Part shown: one piece after another, positions 49,242 through 56,857 of the stretch | Layout: each line of letters begins with the position of its first letter | Position numbering within the stretch: the first letter of the stretch is position 1 | IMG/VR virus record: IMGVR_UViG_3300031964_000005 | Span: 42,656 to 106,655 of that record | Length of the DNA stretch: 64,000 nucleotides | Direction: 5' to 3' (one strand) | Source of the DNA: a virus | The notes under the pieces: model-generated | Database searches by the model: none | What the model saw: the letters and a program-made list of their open reading frames with translations, nothing else | Told to the model about the DNA's origin: nothing | Made by a program: the position numbers and the translations under genes

Positions 49242-50336
49242 CTATTTGGACTTGGACTTAGCTTTCTTTTCTGCAGATTTCTTTGGACCTGTCTTAGCCT
49301 TGGGAGTGGGCTTGGGAGTGGGTGCTGTCCATTTTTCAGTTATTTTCTTATCCACTTTCTTTGACTTGGGGACTATGGGTTGGGATTTGGTCTCAACCGT
49401 AGTATCCGACTTACTACTGGATTCAATACCAGTGTCCGTGCCCGTGCCAGTGATAGTAACTTCGGTAGCTGTTAGAGTCCCAAGTACTGAACTCAAATTT
49501 AGGGTCTCAACATCGGCGGTGAAAGCCGGTGCCTCAGACAAGTAATCAACATAGACTTCACTGACTGCCCGATAAACGAGTTCGTCAGAGGCACCAACGA
49601 AACGGAAGATCAGACCTGGTTTAAGGTGCGCGAATTTCCAGGGCAGGAACGGATTGTTTTTATCATCAACGACAATCTCAATTTCGCGAGTTTCTGAAGG
49701 AACAGGGAGTTGCGATTTCAAACCATTGACTACACTACGGAACAAATAGTCTTTGGTTTGAATTTCTTTGGGTAAGGCTGCGTAAGGTAGTATTGACGGA
49801 TGTTTCTTTGTCCCCTCGTCTTTGACTGATCCATAGGTCCAGCCATCATCAGTCTTGGACTTCAACCAAGCTTCGTGTTGTTGCTCTGGCGTGTAGTTGA
49901 ATCGCAGACTATTGTTAATAGCCTTCAGATAATTCTGTTGCTGATCTGTACCAGCTTGCTCCCAGTCAACGATTGATGTATCACCCAACGAACCACAATA
50001 ACCTTGATTGACTGTCCACGCGGTTTTGGCTACGGTTTCCAAAGTGATAGCGCCCTTGATGATTAGACTATCTACCGGAGTATCTAGCGCGTATTCAAAG
50101 ATTGAGATATCAGGATTGGACACCATCACTTCTTGAGCGCTTTTGGACTCCAACATGTGCTTGACGCCAGTTGCAATCTGGGACAGGGCTTCAACAGTCG
50201 GATTGCCTCCCACTTGAACATGGAACACACGATACAGTTTTTGTTCAGTATCAGTGCCCGTGCCAGTGTTTTGTTCTGCCTGGTTATCCTGGACTTGCTT
50301 GAACTCTACATCTTGAACTTCTTCTTCGTATGGCAT
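49242..50336 (-). CDS. RyR-domain protein with basic tail
   Basis: This 364-residue protein has an RyR domain near residues 145-200: NYTPEQQHEAWLKSKTDDGW, TYGSVKDEGTKKHPSILPY, AALPKEIQTKDYLFRSVVNG. The family pattern is E-x-x-A...H-x-x-W...GW-x-YG...K-x-HP-x-L-x-P-Y-x-x-L. The N-terminal ~130 residues are unrecognised. A Ser/Thr-rich linker (ESSSKSDTTVETKSQ) precedes a Lys/Pro-rich C-terminus (KPTPKAKTGPKKSAEKK). RyR domains in bacteria and phages often bind nucleotide-like ligands, but the role here is unknown. Confidence 0.75.
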   Translation of the reverse strand: MPYEEEVQDVEFKQVQDNQAEQNTGTGTDTEQKLYRVFHVQVGGNPTVEALSQIATGVKHMLESKSAQEVMVSNPDISIFEYALDTPVDSLIIKGAITLETVAKTAWTVNQGYCGSLGDTSIVDWEQAGTDQQQNYLKAINNSLRFNYTPEQQHEAWLKSKTDDGWTYGSVKDEGTKKHPSILPYAALPKEIQTKDYLFRSVVNGLKSQLPVPSETREIEIVVDDKNNPFLPWKFAHLKPGLIFRFVGASDELVYRAVSEVYVDYLSEAPAFTADVETLNLSSVLGTLTATEVTITGTGTDTGIESSSKSDTTVETKSQPIVPKSKKVDKKITEKWTAPTPKPTPKAKTGPKKSAEKKAKSKSK

Positions 50337-50426
50337 AATTTTCCTTTGGTTGTTGAATTATTTAATGTTGGTGCTTTAATCTTGGTTGGGTGCGTGCCTA
50401 TGCACGTTTGCTTCTGTCACTCTTGT

Positions 50427-50435
50427 TATTTACTA
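50427..50435 (-). promoter_or_regulatory. TAGTAAATA motif (candidate late promoter)
   Basis: This leftward TAGTAAATA lies 91 nt before the RyR-protein gene and after the SF2 helicase stop. Between it and the start is a GCACCAACATTAAA stretch like those before 53603 and 60539. Confidence 0.45.
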
Positions 50436-50457
50436 AGAGGCTAAAAGTTTAGGTTCC

Positions 50458-52524
50458 TCACCACTGACTTTCTCGAACCCATTTAGCATGTTGTTCAGAC
50501 AGTAGTTCCTGCTCTTTCAACAGAGTTTGACATTTCTCGAATGCCTTATCATCGCCAGTCTCTTTGAATTGTTTACGAGCTTTAGACAACATGACTGTCT
50601 TGCTGTTGAGTTTGCCCCAAAAAGGACTAAGCGCTCGCGAGTCTTTAACTTTTTGTGCAGAAGTCTTACCACTTTCAGTGTCTCTAAATTTACGTCCACG
50701 TTCAGTAACGGTCAGATCAGGTTTGGTTATATACAGAATGCTGAATGAGGGAACACCATATTTTTCATTGGCATATTCTATAGGTGCATCATTAAGACGT
50801 TCGCTCAACAATGCAGCCAGGTAAGGATCAGGCACAACAATCAGTACTGGATCCGATTGTGTGGTGTCGCGTATAGATGTGCGGGTCACCGCCTGAATAG
50901 CCGTCTCAACGATGTGATCTTGATTGTAGTCATACCAGGGTATTTGGCTTTCATAAAAGTCACGAGCCTCTTTTTTAGGATTAGTTGCGGCCTGAAACAG
51001 GACCATGCAATGGTCTTTGTAGTTGTCCAGACCATGGCAGGAGTGTGGTAAAAATTCTAATCGCTGCTTGGCCTGAGGATAACTACGCTGAAGCTTAGAC
51101 ATATGATTTTTATTGGCGAGAAACAATGGGCGGTCCAATCCTGTGTCACTAGTGAACCATTGTTTAGCAACACTAAGACCGTGGCGCAAGTACCAAAGGT
51201 ACGGAGCATCTGCGACTTTTTCCACAGAGTCAACCCAGTCTCTCAAAGCTTGCCCAAACTCACTCAAAGTTTCTGCACCAGCAGTAGTAGGATTTATGAT
51301 GCGTTTTAAATCGAGAGACGTTAGTTTTGATACCTGCTTAGCATGACTTCGGCAGAAAATTTTGAACGATTCCTGATAGTGTTGAGCTGCCTCTTTATCT
51401 TTAACAAATATACCATTGAGTTTGGTCGAGGAAATCAAATGTTTCCACGTAGCTTTAGTCTTGCTCGTCCCAGTCAAGGAAACAATAACTGCTTGACCAT
51501 AACGTTTCAATATCTGTTGTTCACGTTGTCTATACTTTGGGATGAAGGTTTGCGTTATGTCCTTCAGGTGATAGTAGGCAGTGTCATTTCGACCGGCAGG
51601 TACTGGAATCCAAGCCCCGTCCTTCCGCTGGCCCATACGTTGAGACTTTCCATTAAGAACGAAGGTCGACCGGCAAAACATGGCCCATAACTGAGTTTTC
51701 TTTAAAAAGGCAGACATGACGATCACGCGTTTCCACCCCGAAAAAATCTTGGATGGGATATGAACTTCGTAAAATTGAAACGTTGTTTGGCGGTGGTTCT
51801 TAGACTCGCGGCGCAAACAGTAGACCTCAGTGGTCCCCAGCTCTAAAGATTCGACCATGGATATGAACCGCCCATAAGCTGCAGCATGGACCTTACGTTT
51901 CTTTTTCCATACTTCGAGCTTGGCCTTCAGTTCAGCTTGGACCTCAATTGAGGAATTGAAGACAATTTTCTTGAAGGCTGAAGTTCCAGGAAGCGTGTCC
52001 TCTTGAAGATACTGATTGAACAGCTCTTCTTCTTTGTCGGTCATAGGTAGTGTTGAGGGCTCGAACACACACTTGCGAGCTTCGTCAAAAATAATTTGAA
52101 CGTGCTCCTTATTTTTCAAAGCCATTGGCAAACGAAAGAAAGCAGAATGCGTGACGAGTAACACGCCGTTCACCTGTGCATTTATTTTTACATTACCTTT
52201 GGCCTCGTACCCACCTTCTATGTCTCGACGTATGGACGCAACGACGGATCCTAAAAAAAGATCAGATTTGACTTTACTGTCGTATGAACGAATGGACCCC
52301 AGTTGACGAGGTGTGGCTTTGCGTTGACGCAGCAATGGAATCAATCGATCATCTTTCACGCGCAATAGCAGTTCATGCGTTGGTGCCACGTAGATGAGAA
52401 GCCCAGGCACATCCGATAGAAGATGCTCAGCCATCAAATTTATTGCTGCTTCAGTCTTGCCCATGCCAGGCAGCGAGTCTACAAATTCAATCAAATGTCC
52501 AAATCTTTTAGTGTTGGTGCCCAT
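50458..52524 (-). CDS. SF2 (DEAD-like) helicase
   Basis: This protein of about 688 residues has helicase motifs: Walker A FVDSLPGMGKTEAAINLM near residue 22, motif Ia VAPTHELLLRVKD, motif II IIFDEARK (DEAR), motif III VIVMSAFL and motif VI QAVTRTSIRD near 560. This is an SF2 protein of phage type. It may remodel DNA or RNA at the origin: it is the first gene on the leftward side of the 1-kb noncoding region. The ATG at 52524 has GGAG upstream; a start at 52548 lies inside the 32-bp inverted repeat and lacks a ribosome site. Confidence 0.78.
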   Translation of the reverse strand: MGTNTKRFGHLIEFVDSLPGMGKTEAAINLMAEHLLSDVPGLLIYVAPTHELLLRVKDDRLIPLLRQRKATPRQLGSIRSYDSKVKSDLFLGSVVASIRRDIEGGYEAKGNVKINAQVNGVLLVTHSAFFRLPMALKNKEHVQIIFDEARKCVFEPSTLPMTDKEEELFNQYLQEDTLPGTSAFKKIVFNSSIEVQAELKAKLEVWKKKRKVHAAAYGRFISMVESLELGTTEVYCLRRESKNHRQTTFQFYEVHIPSKIFSGWKRVIVMSAFLKKTQLWAMFCRSTFVLNGKSQRMGQRKDGAWIPVPAGRNDTAYYHLKDITQTFIPKYRQREQQILKRYGQAVIVSLTGTSKTKATWKHLISSTKLNGIFVKDKEAAQHYQESFKIFCRSHAKQVSKLTSLDLKRIINPTTAGAETLSEFGQALRDWVDSVEKVADAPYLWYLRHGLSVAKQWFTSDTGLDRPLFLANKNHMSKLQRSYPQAKQRLEFLPHSCHGLDNYKDHCMVLFQAATNPKKEARDFYESQIPWYDYNQDHIVETAIQAVTRTSIRDTTQSDPVLIVVPDPYLAALLSERLNDAPIEYANEKYGVPSFSILYITKPDLTVTERGRKFRDTESGKTSAQKVKDSRALSPFWGKLNSKTVMLSKARKQFKETGDDKAFEKCQTLLKEQELLSEQHAKWVRESQW

Positions 52525-52535
52525 AAATTGTTTTC

Positions 52536-52567
52536 TCCAAGCGTACATATTTTTAGATCCGCCGTTT
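52536..52567. repeat. 32-bp inverted repeat, left arm
   Basis: This 32-bp arm is a perfect inverted match to 53028-53059. It spans an ATG of the SF2 helicase frame (52546-52548). The two arms enclose 460 bp of AT-rich, hairpin-rich DNA. Confidence 0.9.
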
Positions 52568-52580
52568 TCACTACACCCTA

Positions 52581-52589
52581 TATTTACTA
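52581..52589 (-). promoter_or_regulatory. TAGTAAATA motif (candidate late promoter)
   Basis: A leftward TAGTAAATA lies about 60 nt before the SF2 helicase ATG (52524), immediately inside the noncoding region. Its orientation fits leftward transcription of that gene. Confidence 0.45.
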
Positions 52590-52590
52590 C

Positions 52591-52646
52591 AGTTAATACA
52601 AACAGAGATTTTATCTATTCTATAGACAAATCCCATATTAACTTTT
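52591..52646. repeat. 56-bp dyad element, copy 1
   Basis: Arms AGTTAATA and TATTAACT flank about 38 nt. An imperfect direct copy lies at 53389-53445. The dyad and duplication suggest a protein-binding site or operator. Confidence 0.7.
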
Positions 52647-52753
52647 GGCCTAAAGGCCTGTTTTAATAGTGTTTTTTATGCTTTTTACGATATATTTTCT
52701 GATATGTATTAAAATGTAGATTGTGGTTTTGGTTTTTAGGTTTTCCTGAACAC

Positions 52754-52806
52754 AAAATACGGAAATTCACCAAGGGGCGAATGCCCCGCAGGAGAATCCG
52801 TATTTT
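52754..52806. other. extended stem-loop
   Basis: A 10-bp outer stem (AAAATACGGA / TCCGTATTTT) encloses an inner hairpin GGGGC-GAAT-GCCCC at 52774-52787. It is the largest of the mini-hairpins in the noncoding region and could extrude as a cruciform or fold in RNA. Confidence 0.7.
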
Positions 52807-53027
52807 TGGGCAGGGAGGGCGTAAGCCCTCAATATATAACAACCACAACAACCTCATTTTAGATTCTGTTTTGTTTGGTATTGGCTGCGCAGCTAGCGCT
52901 GCTTGCCAATTGCATTCGGGGCTTTGCCCCTTCATGCATATTTCTTTTTTAAACCCTAAAACCACAGTCGACTTTAGTTTTGAAGGTCTCTAAATTGTTT
53001 TGCGCCGTAGGCGCGTATCTCTAATTG

Positions 53028-53059
53028 AAACGGCGGATCTAAAAATATGTACGCTTGGA
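53028..53059. repeat. 32-bp inverted repeat, right arm
   Basis: This arm is a perfect inverted match to 52536-52567. It is followed at once by GATGGTGCCAAC, which resembles the TTGGCACC promoter element. Confidence 0.9.
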
Positions 53060-53142
53060 CGATGGTGCCAACTATTATAAAAGGACTTTAAACTTCATAG
53101 TCCTCTAGACTTGGGGGGTTATTCTCCATTATTGGCTGGAGT

Positions 53143-53171
53143 GGGGTGGGGGATAGATTGGGGTTTAAGGG
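53143..53171 (+). other. G-quadruplex motif
   Basis: Four G runs, GGGG, GGGGG, GGGG and GGG, are separated by loops of 1, 7 and 5 nt on the plus strand, meeting the standard G4 rule. Another GGGGGG lies just upstream at about 53113-53118. Confidence 0.75.
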
Positions 53172-53227
53172 TAATCTATCATTGGGTATTTTTGCGTTTT
53201 TGGCTGTTTTTCCGCTGTTATTCGACT

Positions 53228-53336
53228 AAAGTCGCGTTGTTACGTTATAAAAGAAGAGAAGAGTCGATAGCTGAGCCTACCCACTCCCCCTGCCAACAAC
53301 GCGACTTTGGTTACAGGGTTCCAACAACGCGAGTTT
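53228..53336. repeat. iteron-like repeats
   Basis: The 14-mer AACAACGCGA(C/G)TTT occurs three times: inverted at 53228-53241, and direct at 53295-53308 and 53323-53336. The last copy differs at one base. The set could bind an initiator or repressor. Confidence 0.6.
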
Positions 53337-53388
53337 AAGCTTAAATCTGGAACCCCAGCACATCACAGCACAGCACAGCACACGCTAT

Positions 53389-53445
53389 AGTTAATACAAA
53401 CAGGAAACTTACCTATCTTATAGAGAAATTCCATATTAACTTTTT
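53389..53445. repeat. 56-bp dyad element, copy 2
   Basis: An imperfect direct copy of 52591-52646, sharing both ends (AGTTAATACAAACAG and ATATTAACTTTT) and several internal blocks such as TATAGA. Confidence 0.7.
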
Positions 53446-53483
53446 GATCTAGAACCAACCTAGCTACCCAACATTGAGGACTC

Positions 53484-53492
53484 TAGTAAATA
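53484..53492 (+). promoter_or_regulatory. TAGTAAATA motif (candidate late promoter)
   Basis: A rightward TAGTAAATA lies 111 nt before the 53603 gene. It shares orientation with the genes it precedes, now on the plus strand. Confidence 0.45.
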
Positions 53493-53602
53493 AAAGCTGA
53501 GGAATGAAGAGTGAACTGGAATTACCAAACAAGCATCAAGAAGCCAACGAAAGTGATAAATTACAACAAGCACGCACGCACCAACATTAAACTGAGGACC
53601 AA

Positions 53603-54202
53603 ATGAATGCCCTACAAATTCTAGACGAAGCAATTAATAACAATGGATGTATTCTGTTTTCAGGACATCCGTACACAAATAGAAGAGCTGAACATGCGAC
53701 AGAAGAATCTTATGTTAGGGACTGTGTTAAAACCCGTCTAGACGTGTTGACCCAGTTCATAAGCTTCAGATTCACTAGAACTAAGGTAGGCTACAAGGAA
53801 GCAAATGTCTATCTAAGTGGAACTCTTATTTCTTTTTCGTTGGCACCCATCTTGTTGCTACCTGAACCTCATGTAGAATCATTGTTAGTTTTCAAAGGTT
53901 TGCTAGAATTGATACAATCATTTTTAACAACTAGGCTTGAACAAGGATTTAATTCCAGGATCCAGATCACGAACAACAGAGATCGACACAAGAAAACTTA
54001 CGGTGAGATTAAGGCTTTGACCTCAGTTAAAGATTTGGTCTCTTCCATAACCCATGTTGAGTTCACTGAGGAACTACGAGCCTACATTTCGGGGTCACCA
54101 GTGTTGACAGCTTGGCTAAGACTCGTTGCCCTAGACCTGAACAAGTTGGGGCCTCATTCATGGCTTATTATCAACCAGCGCATGTTTGAGAAAGAGGGTT
54201 GA
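53603..54202 (+). CDS. hypothetical protein
   Basis: This 199-residue protein is the first rightward gene after the noncoding region. It is mixed alpha/beta, unrecognised (FSLAPILLLPEPHVESLLVF). A GCACCAACATTAAA stretch lies just upstream, and GAGG precedes the ATG. It might encode an origin-linked function, but this is only positional. Confidence 0.62.
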   Translation: MNALQILDEAINNNGCILFSGHPYTNRRAEHATEESYVRDCVKTRLDVLTQFISFRFTRTKVGYKEANVYLSGTLISFSLAPILLLPEPHVESLLVFKGLLELIQSFLTTRLEQGFNSRIQITNNRDRHKKTYGEIKALTSVKDLVSSITHVEFTEELRAYISGSPVLTAWLRLVALDLNKLGPHSWLIINQRMFEKEG

Positions 54203-54205
54203 GAA

Positions 54206-54433
54206 ATGGCAGACTATAAGAAGAGCACGGGCAAGGACACGGTTCAAGTAATAGAAGAGATGTCCGTGGGGTCACGATGTTACGAAACAGAACTTGCATC
54301 GAGTATTGGAGAGCAAATTAGAAAGGCTTGGGTGGTGACTGGGACTGGGACCACCCAGAATATGACCACAACGGCTACCAACCATTCAATGAATACTTCG
54401 TCCCCACCCCCACCCCCCATCCCTAGCTACTGA
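54206..54433 (+). CDS. small hypothetical protein, possible frameshifted C-terminus
   Basis: This 75-residue frame ends in a Thr/Pro-rich tail that looks non-native. In the -1 frame from about 54335 the sequence reads WDWDHPEYDHNGYQPFNEYF, which is more protein-like. The region GACTGGGACTGGGAC is a tandem 6-nt repeat at the possible shift point. The gene may be frameshifted, or the C-terminus may be genuinely Pro-rich. Confidence 0.5.
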   Translation: MADYKKSTGKDTVQVIEEMSVGSRCYETELASSIGEQIRKAWVVTGTGTTQNMTTTATNHSMNTSSPPPPPIPSY

Positions 54434-54470
54434 CAATATTCTTAAATCTATCAACGAGGTGAGGGACTTG

Positions 54471-54788
54471 ATGTTGAGGACCAACGTTAAGACTCACAAT
54501 CAAATACTAGGCTTAGACTTCAGGGTCTCCGATTTAGCGACCAAGACAGGAACGATTCCAAAAGTAATTTTCAACAAAAAGTGGTTCCATCCCCAGTGGT
54601 GGATTAATCGCCAACAAGAAAAGTTAAATTTAATACACGGTTTTGTGTTGGAACCAGCGGTCTACATTCTTGGCGCTACTGAATTTGCACGCAACCCTAT
54701 ATTAGTTATTCATCCTAAATTGATATCCGAACTCAAAAGTGCTAAAGATTTTAATGCGTTGGCACACTATCTCCACAATAGTAACTAA
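54471..54788 (+). CDS. small hypothetical protein
   Basis: This protein of about 105 residues is unrecognised (KVIFNKKWFHPQWWINRQQE). The ATG at 54471 has a GGTGAGGG ribosome site; a GTG at 54459 is an alternative. A TAGTAAATA motif follows its stop. Confidence 0.6.
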   Translation: MLRTNVKTHNQILGLDFRVSDLATKTGTIPKVIFNKKWFHPQWWINRQQEKLNLIHGFVLEPAVYILGATEFARNPILVIHPKLISELKSAKDFNALAHYLHNSN

Positions 54789-54796
54789 TTCGAGTC

Positions 54797-54805
54797 TAGT
54801 AAATA
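54797..54805 (+). promoter_or_regulatory. TAGTAAATA motif (candidate late promoter)
   Basis: A rightward TAGTAAATA lies 27 nt before the 54833 gene, after the preceding stop. It would be the promoter closest to the Mre11-like operon. Confidence 0.48.
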
Positions 54806-54832
54806 AAAAGTAATTATACAAAGGAGTTCTCA

Positions 54833-55429
54833 ATGAAACAAATTATTGCTAATTTACGTAAGAGCTACATTCTGTGGTTGTTGAAGGGTCAGTCTTTGGC
54901 TAAGGTACGCGGGATCCTAGCTAAAGCTAAAGGTCCTCTGTACGTGGTGAATAGTCACCAACTTAGTACGTGGGAAACATCGCAGATTCCCCATGCTCGC
55001 CACCAGCAGGCAGAGATTCTGTTTTCGGTTCCTAAGTTTAATGGCGCTGACGAAGCCAGACACCTCATCGCTATTAAGATTCCTGCTGCGTGGATACCCA
55101 TTGATCTGACAATGCAAGCACCACTAACTAATTTTGGTTGGACCGCAGATTTCATTAATTTGGTTGAACGGGATTCACTACGTGTGATTCCTGAGTGGCG
55201 CACCAAGCTTTTGCTGAAGTCCAAAGAAGGACTTGTAGAGCGTCAAAGACTCTTTGATACAGAACCCAAACCTATTATTGATCGCGTCTTGTCTGATAGT
55301 GACCATTCCTATCCGACACAGAAACCAGCATTTCATCCGTTTCCAAATCTTGAACCTGAGCTAGAACCTGAGGAGGACCAGGCATCTGGCTATTGGAATA
55401 TTTTATCACGACGTAAACGGAGCAAATAG
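54833..55429 (+). CDS. hypothetical protein
   Basis: This 198-residue protein has a hydrophobic, basic N-terminus (KSYILWLLKGQSLAKVRG) and a C-terminal acidic, Pro-rich stretch (FPNLEPELEPEEDQ). No family is recognised. Its stop overlaps the Mre11-like gene's GTG start by one nucleotide, so the two are coupled. Confidence 0.6.
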   Translation: MKQIIANLRKSYILWLLKGQSLAKVRGILAKAKGPLYVVNSHQLSTWETSQIPHARHQQAEILFSVPKFNGADEARHLIAIKIPAAWIPIDLTMQAPLTNFGWTADFINLVERDSLRVIPEWRTKLLLKSKEGLVERQRLFDTEPKPIIDRVLSDSDHSYPTQKPAFHPFPNLEPELEPEEDQASGYWNILSRRKRSK

Positions 55430-56448
55430 TGGAGCTGCTTTGCGTTGGTGACTTGCATCTTACCGCCTCAGATGGAACTGGTGGACTATCGAAATACATA
55501 GAGGACCCCGACCAGTTTGTAGTTTCTGAGGTTGATAAAGTACTGGCCTATGGACGTTCAAAAGGCCTGAACAAAATCATATTTCCTGGTGATATCTTTG
55601 ACGGGCCTAGGGGGAGCTATCCTGGCATGTTGGCTCTCTCGGGACTGTTTTCCAGCAATCCTGATTTTACGTTTTATTTGATGACTGGAAATCATGATCT
55701 CTACGGACTGACCCCGGACACCGGTCACAGCCTTCAAATTCTACAGAATTTCAAGCAACCCAATGTTCGATATTTTACCCGTCCTAAATCAATAACCGTT
55801 GATGGTGTGGACGTAAGATTCTTGCCTTATCCTTCTACCAATTTCGATCCTAATGCCCTTAACATATTTCACAACGAGGTCTATGGCTCGAAAGGTGATA
55901 GCGGACGTTTAGCTACCGATGAGTCATTGTCCAAGTCAAAGGCTGTGGCAATTGGCGGTCACTTACATACGGCACACAGGATTCGTAACACGCATTACTG
56001 CGGCACCCTGTATCAGACTAATTTTGGAGAGTCCCTACCCAAGTATTTCCATCATATCGAGTTCAATAGTGCTCAAGATTTCAACATAACATTGGTCAAT
56101 CACGAGCCGAAATACAAGTTGCACAATATTGTGTTGGAGCATAGAGAAGACTTGAAACTGATACCGCACTCGAAGTTCGATTTGGTAAAGTTGGTGATTC
56201 AAGATGGTGCTGATGTAGGACCTTCTGATTGGGCGTCCCTGACTAACATCGCAATTATTAAGAACTACAAATCAAAATCTGACTTAGCCCTGGTCCTGAC
56301 TGAAGATTTATCCGAATGTAAAGAACTGATCATCAAGACAGAGGACTTCTTTCAAACCTGGGTCCGGGGCTTAGACGTTGATGTAGAGACACGTAAGCAC
56401 GTGTGCCAAGTCCGTAGGCGGGTGCTTAACAATGCAAAGGAATCCTAA
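55429..56448 (+). CDS. Mre11/SbcD-like nuclease
   Basis: This 339-residue calcineurin-like phosphoesterase has all metal motifs in order: VGDLHLT near residue 6, PGDIFDG near 54, TGNHDLYG near 85 and GGHLHTAH near 172. This is the SbcD/Mre11/T4 gp47 signature. Length fits gp47 (339 residues). It would process double-strand ends with a Rad50-like ATPase, which is not in this window. The start is GTG at 55429. Confidence 0.88.
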   Translation: MELLCVGDLHLTASDGTGGLSKYIEDPDQFVVSEVDKVLAYGRSKGLNKIIFPGDIFDGPRGSYPGMLALSGLFSSNPDFTFYLMTGNHDLYGLTPDTGHSLQILQNFKQPNVRYFTRPKSITVDGVDVRFLPYPSTNFDPNALNIFHNEVYGSKGDSGRLATDESLSKSKAVAIGGHLHTAHRIRNTHYCGTLYQTNFGESLPKYFHHIEFNSAQDFNITLVNHEPKYKLHNIVLEHREDLKLIPHSKFDLVKLVIQDGADVGPSDWASLTNIAIIKNYKSKSDLALVLTEDLSECKELIIKTEDFFQTWVRGLDVDVETRKHVCQVRRRVLNNAKES

Positions 56449-56450
56449 TC

Positions 56451-56672
56451 ATGTATCTTCCAACTCAAGACTTCGAGACCAAGCAGTGTAACACGTGGAT
56501 GACCTACAATTATCCAGTGGTAGGCCGCTTGGTCGAGCTCGAAATGAAGACCGGAATATTTATCAAGGCGCGCATACATCATCATGGGCTTGTCGACTGG
56601 TGGATGTCCGACGACGCGCCACACATGCACATAAGCCCAAGTGAAATCCAAAGGTGGAGATACATCGAATGA
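56451..56672 (+). CDS. small protein, DUF551-like
   Basis: This 73-residue protein and the next are paralogues: NYP...VELEMKTGIFIKARI, ISPSEIQRWRYIE. A short V-x-V-x-x-x-x-G...W pattern ending in W-R-Y resembles DUF551-type domains. The function is unknown. Confidence 0.55.
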   Translation: MYLPTQDFETKQCNTWMTYNYPVVGRLVELEMKTGIFIKARIHHHGLVDWWMSDDAPHMHISPSEIQRWRYIE

Positions 56673-56857
56673 CCAGCGACCGCGAATGGACTATTTTTAA
56701 TTATCCCGCCACAGACGTCAAGGTCGAAGTCCAGTTCTCCAACGGACGCATTACCACTGCTCGCTACACTTTGCTTTGCGGTCATTACGGCTGGCTCTTT
56801 GACCATGATGTGGACAATTCTGTTGGACGGCTGGTCACCAGCTGGAGATATTTATGA
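56669..56857 (+). CDS. small protein, DUF551-like, paralogue of previous gene
   Basis: This 62-residue protein shares NYP, V-E-V-Q-F-x-N-G-R-I-T-T-A-R-Y and a final TSWRYL with the previous gene. The ATG at 56669 overlaps the previous stop (ATGA). Confidence 0.6.
   Translation: MTSDREWTIFNYPATDVKVEVQFSNGRITTARYTLLCGHYGWLFDHDVDNSVGRLVTSWRYL

Larger units (their letters stand above)
52549..53602. other. noncoding divergent region, candidate replication origin
   Basis: About 1.05 kb lies between the leftward and rightward transcription units without a convincing gene. It holds inverted and direct repeats, at least six GC-rich mini-hairpins between 52647 and 53014, an extended stem-loop at 52754-52806, a G-quadruplex motif at 53143-53171, iteron-like AACAACGCGA(C/G)TTT copies and a CAGCA-rich run near 53356-53384. 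The structure fits a replication origin or a regulatory hub. No DnaA box or RNA gene is identified. The origin role is inference. Confidence 0.5.

Noticed and set aside
52663-53338. Frames of 75-100 codons in the noncoding region
   Set aside because: They cross the mini-hairpins and inverted repeats, lack credible ribosome sites and overlap one another on both strands.
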